Below the pieces are notes generated by a model. The model was not told the DNA's origin, did no database searches, and saw nothing but the letters and a program-made list of their open reading frames with translations. Positions 9,491-19,564 of a stretch of 64,000 nucleotides of DNA are shown in pieces. The DNA comes from Zymoseptoria tritici IPO323 (lineage: Eukaryota > Ascomycota > Dothideomycetes > Mycosphaerellales > Mycosphaerellaceae): NCBI RefSeq assembly GCF_000219625.1, contig NC_018212.1, forward strand, positions 620,001-684,000. The letters run 5' to 3'. Every line of letters starts with the position of its first letter. The stretch's first letter is position 1. Both the position numbers and the translations under genes were made by a program.

Positions 9491-10864
9491 TCACGGTCTC
9501 CAATACCTCCATCCCTCACCTTCCGCTCCGCCCTCCCCACCCACGAGACCCTCCACGCCTTCCCTGCCCTCCGCCTTCAGAAAACCCTCCAGATCAATCT
9601 CCTTCCCTCTCAACACAGCCGGAGACAAGACTCCCACGCCGTCTCCACCCAGTGTAGTCTGATATTTGACGAACCCCTCCTCTTCCAACATGACGTCCAA
9701 TTCCTTCAGCGCATCGCCCGATCCACCCTTCCCAGCCAAAACGCCCGGCTTCAACAACGTAATCGCACATCCTCCACCCCCGGCTCCCGTCAACTTCGTC
9801 CACCCAACCCCACTCCCACCCACCAGCGTCCTCAACCTCTCCAACCTCGGATGACTCACTCCCAAACTCGCCAATAATGCATGATTTACCTCCATCAACT
9901 CTCCCAAATGTGCGATACCGCTCTCCTCCGTCGCGTCAAACCCCGCCTCCGAGATCTTCTCGTACACACTCCTCGTGATCGCGTCGATGGAAGAGAGAAC
10001 TCCCTCCACGACCGCGGGATGTCGTTTCTTCAACGCGCCCACTTTCGCCACTTCCGCCGCCGTGGACTTCGCTTGGCAGGTGTCGATGAGGAGGAGAGGG
10101 AGCTCGGGGAATTCGCGGAGGATTTCGACTTTGGGTGGTGACTTGGGATCTGTGCGTTGGAATAATACTGCGTGACCGTTTGTGGCGACGGTGTTGTCGA
10201 CGCCGGAGGGGTTGCCGTGGATGAGCATTTCGCCGACAAAGGCCCAGCGGTTGATGCGTTGGAGTTGTGCTTCCGCTTCTTGGCTCTGTTGGTCCGGATG
10301 TGGACCGGAGAGAGTGTGGGATTGAATGAGGAGGGCGGTGGCGATGCAGACGGATACAGAGGCGGAGGAGCCGAGACCGGCGCCGATGGGGATTGTGGAG
10401 CGGAGGGCGTAGATTGTGCCTGGGTGGGAAGGAGATCCCAGCGATAAGAAGAGGTATAGAAACGCTGATGCAGCAGCCTGGTGGATCTTCTTCTTTTCGC
10501 CTTCTTCCTCACCTTTCCCTACAGCTTCGATATGTGGTTGCATGGCCTCTACGAGCTCCGGGTCCAACGCAGTAATCAAGTCATTGTCTCCTTTCCTCTT
10601 CTGTTCGAACACTTTCCATGGTAAATCTGCGATGTCCCAGGTGTGATCTAACCCGATATCGCTGAAGCGGAGAGTGATTGTGCGGGAGGAGCTGGGTAGT
10701 GTGGTGACGAGGAGGTATGAGCGGAGAGAGATGGCGGCGGCAATGGCGGCTTTTCCATGTACGACGGCGTGTTCGCCATAGACTATGGTTTTGCCTGGAG
10801 CGGAGACGATGAAGGCGGGTGCGAGGGTCGCGGAGGTGCCATTGGCGGAGTCTAAAGTCGCCAT
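9491..10864 (-). CDS. ERG12: Mevalonate kinase
   Basis: Phosphorylates mevalonate to 5-phosphomevalonate in the cytosolic isoprenoid/ergosterol route. The single exon encodes 457 residues with the GHMP-kinase layout. An N-terminal S-A-P-G-K-T-I-V-Y-G-E-H lies at residues 21-32, a phosphate-binding P-I-G-A-G-L-G-S-S-A-S loop near residue 165, N-P-S-G-V-D-N-T in the middle, and the C-terminal K-L-T-G-A-G-G-G-G-C. It is somewhat longer than animal enzymes, as is usual in fungi. The C-terminal 40 residues are Gly/Glu-rich and look unstructured. Its product feeds farnesyl and geranylgeranyl diphosphate, the donors used by the prenyltransferase encoded at 5403-6365; the two genes being near each other is probably chance. 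Confidence 0.95.
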   Translation of the reverse strand: MATLDSANGTSATLAPAFIVSAPGKTIVYGEHAVVHGKAAIAAAISLRSYLLVTTLPSSSRTITLRFSDIGLDHTWDIADLPWKVFEQKRKGDNDLITALDPELVEAMQPHIEAVGKGEEEGEKKKIHQAAASAFLYLFLSLGSPSHPGTIYALRSTIPIGAGLGSSASVSVCIATALLIQSHTLSGPHPDQQSQEAEAQLQRINRWAFVGEMLIHGNPSGVDNTVATNGHAVLFQRTDPKSPPKVEILREFPELPLLLIDTCQAKSTAAEVAKVGALKKRHPAVVEGVLSSIDAITRSVYEKISEAGFDATEESGIAHLGELMEVNHALLASLGVSHPRLERLRTLVGGSGVGWTKLTGAGGGGCAITLLKPGVLAGKGGSGDALKELDVMLEEEGFVKYQTTLGGDGVGVLSPAVLRGKEIDLEGFLKAEGREGVEGLVGGEGGAEGEGWRYWRP

Positions 10865-11217
10865 GATGGTCGTCGAGGCGTGGCCGTGAATATCGTAGTC
10901 GAAGCGTGTATCGAGGTCGTAATAATGATCTCTTTCGTCCTAGTCTCAGTGGTATCCTTCGTTCACCGACCTCCTCTTCTCTTTTCCCACAGCAGTATCG
11001 TTCGGTAAGGAGCGTGGTGCAAGTCGACAGACTGCAGGAAAGGAATGCCGGTGTAGAACGAGGCGGATGGTGTCAAGAATCAAGACTGATGGTCACGAAC
11101 TCGATCCTCCCCAGAGATGGTTCGATAATTTTAAGGTTGTCTAATGGATGGGGCGATCCACTTTCCACACTACTCGCTGGATGACCACCGTATCATCAAA
11201 GAGATCTTTTCATCCTT
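10865..11217. other. Intergenic region upstream of mevalonate kinase
   Basis: About 350 bp holding the mevalonate kinase promoter and the 3' flank of the polyketide synthase relic. No motif I would name. Confidence 0.4.
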
Positions 11218-11660
11218 CTACAACGCCTCCATCAACTCCATCAACTTCTCCTGCGCCTTCTCTCCAATCTGCCTCAGACTCTCGCTCTTGACAACCTCCA
11301 ACACGGTCAACAGCTCGACACCAATCGTCCTTCGCATCCAGCTCCTCAACTCGATGCTGTTCAAAGAGTCAATCCCAATGTCCACCAATGGAACACCCAA
11401 TTCCATGTCGGCGTCGTACTCGTCTCGCGCATGAGGTAGTGAGAAAGCGTCCAGCCGGTTCCTTTCGCCATCGTCTGCGCCCTTTCGACAATATTCAACG
11501 CCGTCTGATTCGGACACGCTCTTGAGGAACTGCTTGAACAGTCGGATGCAATTGCGTCCGATCGAAACAACGTGTAGCTCTCCGCACTCGTACTATGCAA
11601 CGTGATCGATTCCGGGAAAAGAAGCACGGATCAGCATGTATAGATATGCCGGCAATAGAC
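11218..11660 (-). pseudogene. Relic of a polyketide synthase C-terminus (acyl carrier protein domain)
   Basis: The minus-strand frame ending at 11218 reads as a polyketide synthase acyl carrier domain. It has D-A-D-M-E-L-G-V-P-L-V-D-I-G, then the phosphopantetheine site G-I-D-S-L-N-S-I-E-L-R-S-W, then helix 4 and the stop. Upstream, the expected E-R-A/L-x-x-K stretch (A-L-N-I-V-E-R-A-Q) lies in a different frame near 11480-11520. The preceding text (H-A-D-P-x-F-F-S, about 11640) looks like the tail of a reducing polyketide synthase. No further domains follow towards 11800, where a plus-strand gene begins. So only about 440 bp of a gene normally above 7 kb is left, with at least one frameshift. 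It is a deletion remnant. Confident as ACP homology; the exact limits are uncertain. Confidence 0.65.
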
Positions 11661-11810
11661 GGACCTGTCAGAAGTAACTTTCTCGGCAGATGTGTCGTCT
11701 TCAGACGGCATGTGTATGGAACAACAAGTGCCGGACCTGAGTATACTGCGAATCATATAACTCTCAATGAACTGTCTGGACGTCAAACCTCTTTCTCCGT
11801 ACGATCGATC

Positions 11811-12441
11811 ATGGCCACGTCCTCGAGTCAGAATGTCTCACCCGGGGGAGACCATATAGCAATACCTTTCCAGATGCGAATGCCTTCCATGGAATTCATC
11901 TATCGCCTGAGCTGCGACATGGCTTCTGAAAATCATGCGGTCGGTGCTCCCTTCAGTGGATCGCACAATCGAGTCATCATGCCCATCGTCGGCGGCCGAG
12001 TCGAAGGACCACGAGTTTCTGCAGACATTCAACATATGAGCGGCGCAGATTGGGGAACAGCAATCAAAGGCACAAACGTAAGAATAGCACGACGACTGAC
12101 CCAAGATCGAGTTCGAACTAAGCGACATGATGCAGTTCATGATCCTGAATGCTCGATACACTCTCAAAACGATCGACGGGCATTTCATCTACGTCCGCTC
12201 AAAAGGCATCTTCTCTCCCAATCGAGACGACTTCTTCGCCAACCGGCCACCGGAGAATGTAACTCAGGATGACGCCGACTGGTTCACGCGGCTTCAATTC
12301 GAAGCCTCCGGACCATACAACTGGCTCAACGGTGTTCTTGCGATTGGAGTGTTGGCGATGTGCGAGAAGAGGATCGTGATTGATGCATATCGTATTACGA
12401 ACACGCCAGGGGTAGAAGCGAAGAGTCTGCAAGTGGAGTAA
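11811..12441 (+). CDS. DUF3237 family protein
   Basis: Two exons, 11811-12077 and 12136-12441, with a 58-bp intron (GTAAGA...GCAG), encode 190 residues. The layout matches DUF3237 (PF11578): an M-E-F-I-Y-R-L strand, a P-I-V-G-G-R-V-E-G-P segment, G-A-D-W, then N-A-R-Y-T-L-K-T-I-D-G-H-F-I-Y-V. Proteins of this family are small beta-barrels of unknown enzymatic role, often near aromatic or secondary-metabolite genes. The intron acceptor was chosen because it restores the usual spacing between D-W and A-R-Y-T-L. A nearer AG would imply a 28-nt intron. The gene ends three bases from the stop of the convergent amidase gene. Beside a polyketide synthase relic, it may have served in a lost pathway (inference). 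Confidence 0.72.
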
Positions 12442-12444
12442 TCA

Positions 12445-14226
12445 CTAGCCACTCAATTGCGGTCTGTTGTTGAGGATGGCGTCGATGGATCCGGCGATCT
12501 GGAGCAGAGATTCGTCTTCTTGTCGCATTCCTACGACTTGGACTGCCAGCGGAGCATCGACGAAGTCTTGCGGCCCTGTATCTGTCTTCTATGTCAGGGC
12601 AGCAGATGCTACTATTGTCTTGCAGTACTTACACAACTTGTAATTCTTCTCATCTGCCTCGCCATATTTGGCATTCTCAATCGCATCAGCCACGTCCTCC
12701 GAATGGACTTTGCCTGTCGGAATGATAATGGCGGGATAATCCAGCAAATTCCACAAAGCAGTATAGGTGATAGGGCCCCATGTATCGAATGGCGTCGCTG
12801 TGGTCGGGGCTCCTGGGAGCAGCATAGCATCCAGCTTGTTGTCGAGCCATAGCTTGTGGTACACATGCTCTATACGACTGCGGGTGGTGTTCCAAGAGAC
12901 AAACTCCTCGAGAGTAGCCGATGGGATACCGGCGAGGTTGATCCTGCTTACACTTTCGACTGGAGGTTCGCCGCCGGCTTTCAAGAGAGCTTGAACGTAC
13001 TGCAGTCCATTTTAGTACGGTCAATAGGAGCTTCGACACAGGACACGTACCTTGCAGCCATCAAGGGCGTACATTCGGTGCGCTATATTCAATGCTTCCT
13101 GCACATGAGGAAGGCGCAGAGGAACAATCTCGTAGTTCGCTTGCTCGAGTCTTGCCGCGACTTCCTTGATGGTCCTTCGTATCGGAGGCCACGGCGTATA
13201 AAGCCCATCATCGCTGAACAGCCCAACACGGATCTTGTCGTGTACGGGTGCGCCTTTCCAATGGATGTGGTTGCAGGAAGGATCATAACGCCAGGGCTCA
13301 GCCTGCATGATGACTTTCGTGAAGTACGTGGCACTTCGAAGGGAAGATGCCAAGGGGCCTGCTACGGGCAGTATACCTGGCAGACCCGAAGGCGCTGGGT
13401 CTTTTTGCCCTCCCTCCGGAATGATGCCAGAACTAGGGCGGAAACCATAGATCCCATTGCACACACTTGGAATGCGGATGCTGCCTGCAATATCTGTACC
13501 GACGCCTAGGACACTTCCTCTCATGGCGATCAGCGCTCCCTCGCCACCGGTTGAGCCTCCCGCTGTCAATTTCGCGTTGGCTGGGTTCAGCGTCCTGCCG
13601 AAGACGTTGTTGTCGGAGTCTGCCGTCATCATGGTCTGTGGAACATTTGTCTTGCAATAGAGTACAGCTCCAAGGTCTAAAAGGAGGACTGGAAGTGCGG
13701 AATACTCTGTATCTGGCTGGTTGGTCCAGCAGATCAGTCCGGTGGTGGAATCATATCCCGGAATCCTGAAACTGTCCTTGAGAGAGATCGGGAGGCCGTG
13801 AAGCGGTCGAAGTGGCTGTTCTGGATTGGCGGCACGATCTCTGTCGAGTTCTTGCGCACGAGCAATGGCTTCATCGAAGAAGATTTCGGTAAGGCAATTT
13901 GTCTGTTTGTTGTCAGCTTGCATGACAGATAGCGAAATTGCTGTCCTTACTACTTGCTGTGCTACTGCAGCCCGTTTACAAAATGCTCTGGTCACTTCCT
14001 CGGCAGTATAGCTCTCGTCTCGGATCTTCCGCATTATGTCGAGAGCGTCATTGGTGCCTGTAATTTCCAGTTCCCTCGAGGTAAGCACACCACATGTTGA
14101 TGGCACATCGAGCACATTCTGGCCAAATGTCGCCTTCGCATCCAGTCTCCATGCCCCTGGAATCTTGCTTGCCCTCTGCTCCCTCTTCTGCTTCCCAACA
14201 GCGAGGTAGCTGTGTTCAGTGCTCAT
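12445..14226 (-). CDS. Amidase signature family hydrolase
   Basis: Amidase (AS family, PF01425) of 543 residues from four exons: 13951-14226, 13051-13902, 12633-12999 and 12445-12581. The Ser-cisSer-Lys triad is visible: the lysine in P-I-S-L-K-D-S-F, the cis-serine in A-G-G-S-T-G-G-E, and the nucleophile in G-T-D-I-A-G-S-I-R-I-P. It resembles fungal acetamidase/general amidases, which release ammonia from amides; the true substrate is unknown. No signal peptide is seen, so it is probably cytosolic. Intron 1 (13903-13950) is 48 nt with no in-frame stop, so retention would add 16 residues silently. The start gives M-S-T-E-H-S-Y. Confidence 0.9.
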
Positions 14227-14914
14227 GTCAGAAAGGATTGAATGAACACAGACGGTGATCTCATAGCATGAAAGGACGGGGAGTTGCTAAGCGTATACTC
14301 ATGCGTTCGCGTTCGCCTGGTTCAGTATCTTGTCTTGAATCGATGAGCAACGCGGGAACCATCCATGCTGAGATCACAGAACACATTAGATCAGACGAAC
14401 CGTCAGTAAGCGATAGGTCGATCCCGTGGCATCTGTGATCGCCATGGAGAAGCATGTCTCATGCGGGATCTCCGCAGCCAGGATTCATTTGCCGAGAAAC
14501 CACGCATGTTCGTGTGAGGTGGAGGTGAAGGAGGAGAACCCGGCAATTGTCAGTGCGATGAGCAAGCTAGACCCGACTAAGCAGTTTCATCCGTGTTCTG
14601 CTTTCATGTGCACGTTAGCATCCGTCTTCATTTCGAGACTAACGTTATGTTTTGCAAAAAAACGAGCTTCGCGGTCGGTGAAAGGTGTGTTATTGCGAGG
14701 CTCCTGCTCAAACAGCAACGAGAGATCCAGTCCAATGCTACCCATCGTAGGTCGAAATTCCTCGCTTGTGGTCGTCCAATTTCCGCAGTCCATATCCTGA
14801 TTCTCAATCCCAATTTGGTATCTCTGTCGCAAACCCCGAAGTCCAAAGCAAAAACAAAAGAAACACTAGCGATCGTATTCAGGACCAGGCCGAAGAATGC
14901 AGTAGAGTAATCAC
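14227..14914. other. Intergenic region upstream of the amidase
   Basis: About 690 bp. Contains the amidase promoter and the 3' flank of the next minus-strand gene. Short ORFs only; nothing recognised. Confidence 0.4.
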
Positions 14915-16135
14915 TCAGATGTCTTGCACGGCGTCCAACTGAAACACATCATCTTCCTCCTCGCCAGCAAGTGGATCTAACATATTGGTTTGACCACTGA
15001 GCGCCAATTCAACATCGTCATCGTCGTCCACATGCAGCGTCTTCAGCCCAAGCAGATCCGCGAGTGAGGTTCTCTCCTCGGGCTCATCTCTGGCCATAGA
15101 AGGCTTCGCATGGACGTTGGCCAAGGGACCGCGTGTGGATGCGGACACCACTCTACCCCTCGAATACCCAATGGTGTTATTGGAGGCGACCTTGGCGGCT
15201 GTAAACCGCGGGTTATTGGCCAATGGTGCAACTGACTTCTTCTTCAGGAAGGAGGTAGGAGCCAGCGCGGGCTGTCGAGCTCTTGCGGCAGATGTCGAAG
15301 AGGCGAATGTTGATTTTGCAGGTTGTGTGGAAAGCGCGGATGCCGCATGCTGTGCCTTGATTGTGCCAGGGGCGGCTCTCACGCCTCTTGAGCTTTGCGC
15401 TGTAGCAGGCCTAGGCTTCTTCGTCTCAGCCTTTCGCTTCTGCGCTTGTTCAATCTCTTTGATCCTCTCCTCGTAATCACTGAGCTCACTATCCTCCTCG
15501 TTGTCTTCTTTCTTCGAAGCGTACTCTGAGTACCATCCTCTTGTCAGGTTTTTGCCTTGCAGCACTGTAAAGTCAAGCTCCGCAGCCAGAAGATCGTCGT
15601 CGTGGTCAGGAAGAGGAATTCCGCGAGGGGGCATGTATTCGATCTCGCGCTCCTCAGTTTCTTGCAGGAGCACATTCTCGGCGGTTACAGAGGTGGATTC
15701 GTGAACTTTGATCTTCGGTCGGCGTTGGCGAGGACTGGTGAGTTTGTTGCTGCCAGCTGCGTCTATCTTGCCGGCACCGCCCAGAGCTGGAGTAAGCAAG
15801 GCTTTGCCATTGGTAGTCTTGTTGCCAAGAGGGGCCCGGGCGCGTGGATCTAGTTGATGTTAATTGTGCTCCGCTAGGACGTGCTGCACCGGTAGTTACT
15901 CACTGGCTGGAGTCACGAAAGCATTGCGATCTGCTTTGCCATCCTTTCCGCCCGTCTTGCCAAAGTTCAGCGTCCTGTTCTCATCATTCTTCCCACCTCG
16001 GAACGGGGTCTTGGGAAGCTGGTTGCCAGGTGTTTTCGGAGCGAGACCTTTGATGCCCTGGTTCAATGGCTTCGCTGCTGCAGCGGTCTGCTGTTCGTAG
16101 ATTGCGTTCTCCTGGTTGGTCCGAGCCGCGAACAT
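14915..16135 (-). CDS. Conserved-looking disordered protein with a destruction box; securin-like candidate
   Basis: Two exons, 15904-16135 and 14915-15849, encode 388 residues. The 54-bp intron is phase 1 and joins V-T-P-A to N-P-R-A-R. The protein is largely disordered. Its basic N-terminus carries several T-P sites (P-K-T-P, L-P-K-T-P-F, V-T-P) and a perfect extended D-box, R-A-P-L-G-N-K-T-T-N (R-x-x-L-x5-N), the APC/C degron. A middle block has E-I-E-Y-M-P-P-R and G-K-N-L-T-R-G-W, and the C-terminus is acidic with L-D-P-L-A-G-E. This degron-first, acidic-last layout resembles securin (Pds1/Cut2), the separase inhibitor, but I cannot align it to a family from memory. Treat the coding call as firm and the role as a suggestion. 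It lies head to head with the tropomyosin gene. Confidence 0.8.
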
Positions 16136-16504
16136 GATTGTGATTTCCTTTTGGGCGATGCGTCGTATCAAACACCGGTCATGGTGTCGACGAGGTTGTG
16201 AAGGAGGAGGCAAGAATGTCTTCTTGATCGCAAGACGACGTTGTTTACAGTTCACTACCCTTTTCGTCTAGTACCCGCAGATTCCGCAGATCCCTGCATG
16301 AAGCGAGCTCGGACGTTGTCTCGCACTCGCCAGCTCAGGGATCCCAACTTCTTCTCGTGATCGAGCAAACTGTCCATCGACCTCTTCCGACACACTTCAC
16401 GCAACAAACACTTGTTCGTCCTATCCACCTACCACAACATTTTGAACGAGGGTCCGCTTACCGCACTACCAACCTCACTTGACAAGCTCACCACACTCGC
16501 AACC
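16136..16504. promoter_or_regulatory. Divergent promoter region, D-box protein gene and tropomyosin
   Basis: About 370 bp separate the two start codons, so both promoters must be here. The tropomyosin leader side is C/A-rich (16380-16500). No TATA box is evident. Confidence 0.5.
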
Positions 16505-17214
16505 ATGGATCAGATCAGAAAGGTAGGTCGCTCCCGCCCTGCCCCTCAATCCGTCCCAGAAACTCCCTGAATTCACCCCACACCCACATGGTGGGCACAT
16601 CACACAGCAGAGACTGACCATGGCATCACCTCGCAGCGTATGGAAGCCCTCCGCGTCGAGGCCGACGAATCTGCAAACAAGGTCGAGGATCTTCAAAAGA
16701 AAGTGAAGGCGCTCGAAGAGGAGAACCTAGCCAAGGAGCAGGAAATCACATCCCTCTCGCACAGGAACAAGGTACTGGAAGACGAAGTCGAGAAGCTTGA
16801 GAAGCTCCACGGCGACGCCAAAAGCGCGGCGGATGAGAGCGCACAGCACGGCACTCAGAATGATGCCCTGACGAGGAAGCTGCAGTTGCTCGAAGAGGAG
16901 GCCGAGCAGAACGACAAGAACCTCCGAGAGACCAACGAGAAGTATGTGCTCATATTCCGACCATGGGGCACTGGGGCAATTCCAGCGTCACAGACGTGGC
17001 CAAACTGGTGCCTGAAACAGGGATGACAGTGACTGACCAATGACTTCACAGGCTTCGCCAAACCGATGTCAAGGCCGGTCACTACGAGCGCAAAGTTCAA
17101 GCTCTCGACGTCGAACGCGCTCAGTGGGAGACCAAGTACGAGGAGATGGAAGCCAAATACAAGGCCACCAAGAAGGAGTTGGACGACTTCATCGCTGAGA
17201 TTGGTACCATCTAA
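16505..17214 (+). CDS. Tropomyosin
   Basis: Coiled-coil protein that lies along actin filaments and stabilises actin cables and the cytokinetic ring. Exons are 16505-16522 (M-D-Q-I-R-K), 16637-16941 and 17052-17214, giving 161 residues, the standard size of fungal tropomyosins (Cdc8/Tpm2 class). Almost the whole chain shows heptads rich in Ala, Leu, Glu and Lys, with no proline. Examples are V-E-D-L-Q-K-K-V-K-A-L-E-E-E-N and L-E-D-E-V-E-K-L-E-K-L. The six-codon first exon and long first intron (114 bp) are typical of fungal tropomyosin genes. The C-terminus ends in E-I-G-T-I. The short first exon is the one part that rests on splice signals alone. Confidence 0.95.
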
Positions 17215-17730
17215 GCATCTCTCCACGTACTCCACAAACGAGCACCCTCCCAAACATCTTACCCTCGACTCACTATACCCGATGCTCTCGATGACAAAAA
17301 GCTTTTTACGTACTGATATGGAATTCTGTGCTGGCAAAAAAGGCTCGCTCGCTCTCTCCCTTACATCTGGACCCGCGGTCAAGAGAAGCATCCCGGTGCA
17401 CACGCGTGCGAAGCGATGAATCTGAAGACTGGGGCATGCAATGCTGGAATTGGGGAGGAGTGGGCATTTTGTTGCTGGACTTGCTCTGACTGACGATGGG
17501 CCGATCATCGATGTGGACGGATGCTGGGTTGGTATGTCGTCGCGGCCAAAGGAACAGACAGACAGACAGAATTACACACACAGTGCACAACTATACCCCT
17601 TCCAGGACTGTCCGCGACCTGCGTCAAGCTATGAATGACCGCACCGTATTCCAGACCAATTGATCATTATGGGTAAACCAAAGGGTATCATTCGTTTGTC
17701 TCTAGCTGCCTTCAATCGCAAAGACTTGCT
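17215..17730. other. Convergent 3' flank
   Basis: About 515 bp between two convergent genes, holding the two 3' UTRs. It includes a short CAGA/ACAC run near 17555-17590. Nothing else seen. Confidence 0.5.
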
Positions 17731-18490
17731 TCAGTCCGCTGCAGACTTCCTCTGCTTTGCCTGAGCGCTATTCTTCGACTTCTGCTTCATCCTCGTCATC
17801 GATCTTTCCGCCTTACTCTCATACCTGAATTTCTTCTTTTTCTGAGTCGGCCGCTCAATCACCTTCCCATCCTTGCCCTTCCACGGCTTCTCCCACGGCC
17901 GCTTCTTCTTCTTTCTCAACGCTTCCGCTTCTGCCGCTTCCTTCGCCTTCGCCACTGCTGCTGCCGCTTTCGCAGCGTCCTCCTCTTCTAACGACGAGTC
18001 TGATGCGTTTCCTGCTTCCATTGCTGAGACTGTGACTGTAGTGTACTTCTCCTCGTCTGTGTATTCAGCTTCGGATTCGTCTACCACGGGTGCTTTGGGT
18101 TCGGAGAAGCCGTCGAAGGTGTCGTCCTCGTCTCCGTCGGAGTCTCCATTGGCTAGAGCATTTTGCTCTCGTAGTACAGCATTCACGGCCTCGACGTGCT
18201 GTTGTAGATCTTCTTTGCGTTGTTCTCGAAGCTGTGGATTGCATTAGCTTGCCTGTGTCTCGAGTGACAATCTCGTCCTCTCTTCATGGTATAGAACGAA
18301 CCTGTGCTCTTTCCTTGACTTTCTCCTCCTTGTCTCGCTTTATTGCTTGCTCGCGCGCATGCTCTTTCCTCGCTGTCTTGCGCTTGCTGAATCCTGAGAG
18401 GTATTCTTGTCGTGCGGAGGGATCGAAAGTGAGCTCCGCTGGTTGTGAAGATAAAGGCGCGATCTTGCGTCGCTTGAATGGAGGCGCCAT
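17731..18490 (-). CDS. RRP17: Rrp17/Nop25 (NOL12) family ribosome biogenesis protein
   Basis: Two exons, 18302-18490 and 17731-18231, encode 229 residues. The N-terminus A-P-P-F-K-R-R-K-I followed by a long basic coiled region (K-R-K-T-A-R-K-E-H-A-R-E-Q-A) matches the Nop25/NOL12 family. That family's yeast member Rrp17 is a 5'-3' exonuclease of 60S pre-rRNA processing. An acidic middle (D-G-D-E-D-D-T-F-D-G-F), an Ala-rich helix and a C-terminal lysine-rich tail (K-K-K-K-R-P-W-E-K-P-W) follow, consistent with a nucleolar protein. The intron lies between R-A-Q and L-R-E-Q-R. The gene is divergent from the DUF6914 gene, about 245 bp apart. Confidence 0.8.
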
Positions 18491-18735
18491 GCTTTTGTTT
18501 GTGTGAATCTGTGCTTGGGAAGTTTGAGTGTACCTGGTAGTTCTCTTTGGATGATCGGGAAACTTTCGAGGCTCAAAGCTCGGACTCGGATTCGCGGTCG
18601 GTATCACCAGCACGAGGAGGACTCCCAATGTTGGACTTCACATCTTCTCCTCCTCGACAAGGACATCATCAACCGCGCCATTCCAAAGGTGATGCTAGCT
18701 ATGCAGTGACCACACTCGATGCTTCTCTTTTCATT

Positions 18736-19275
18736 ATGCCGCGTGACAAGCCCCGTCTCCATCTAGCACTCTACTCTCGACCAAAGCATCCGAAATCGTA
18801 TCACTACGCCTTGTTCATCAGCCCGAAGAAGCAGCCTGCGACCACAGCAATCAAGCACCACGCACTAAATACACTACAGCAGACATCTCAAGGCGGTCTC
18901 GCTCAGCCATGGCGCTACGAGCGCACGGAGGTAGAAATTGCGAATGAGCGAAGGCTGCTTGCTCTCGTCGTTGTAGGCAAAGTGATCTGCGCTCAGGAGA
19001 CTCTCGATAGTGTACTGGAAGGCATTCCGATCTACCAAGTCGACGACGAGGACGAAGAGGCTGCGAAGTCCTTCAATTGCATTTCGTGGGCTCAGGCCGC
19101 TATTGACAAACTGCACCGCGTGCATGCCATCAATGGTCTTGGCGATTGGCAAAACATCCAGGACCTTGCTCTGGAATATGTTGAGCGTAAGAAGAAGCAA
19201 GGGCGATGGGACGAGACCTCTCGCAAAGGCGTGCCGACCCTGGATTTACTGAGTGGAAAAGAATTGGTTGAATGA
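18736..19275 (+). CDS. DUF6914-like fungal protein
   Basis: A 179-residue protein starting M-P-R-D-K-P-R-L-H-L-A-L-Y-S-R-P. It continues with Y-H-Y-A-L-F-I-S-P-K, a central P-W-R-Y-E-R block, an I-V-D-D-E-D/E acidic turn, and F-N-C-I-S-W-A-Q-A-A-I-D-K-L near the end. This arrangement is common to a fungus-specific family (DUF6914) of unknown function. The open frame extends upstream to 18547 but only through non-ATG or weaker starts (ATG at 18628), and similarity begins at 18736. The closing Lys-rich helix suggests a soluble protein. No catalytic motif can be named. Confidence 0.75.
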   Translation: MPRDKPRLHLALYSRPKHPKSYHYALFISPKKQPATTAIKHHALNTLQQTSQGGLAQPWRYERTEVEIANERRLLALVVVGKVICAQETLDSVLEGIPIYQVDDEDEEAAKSFNCISWAQAAIDKLHRVHAINGLGDWQNIQDLALEYVERKKKQGRWDETSRKGVPTLDLLSGKELVE

Positions 19276-19564
19276 GCCACGCTCTGTACTGGCGGTAGAC
19301 GACTCAGAGCGTATACATCGTGAGGGTACAGACTTTGAACCGCACCACATTCACGACCGCAGCGCGTTCGACTTTGGAGGCTCATGTCCTTCAGGGACAA
19401 AGTCGGCTCAATTAGCTCTGGATTGCTACCGGCAGGCCATACACGATCATTCGACACGGTCACCAGCTGTGCATGACATTATGGAATACGTTCTTGGCGA
19501 CGACCATGACTACACCAAGAGATCCTCTCGGAACGCTGCACAACGCCGCTCAACCCACATCACG

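Noticed and set aside
12078..12105. A 28-nt intron in the DUF3237 gene (GTAAGA...CCAAG) that restores the frame
   Set aside because: It is shorter than fungal introns normally are. A 58-nt intron ending at 12135 also keeps phase and gives the usual spacing of the family motifs.
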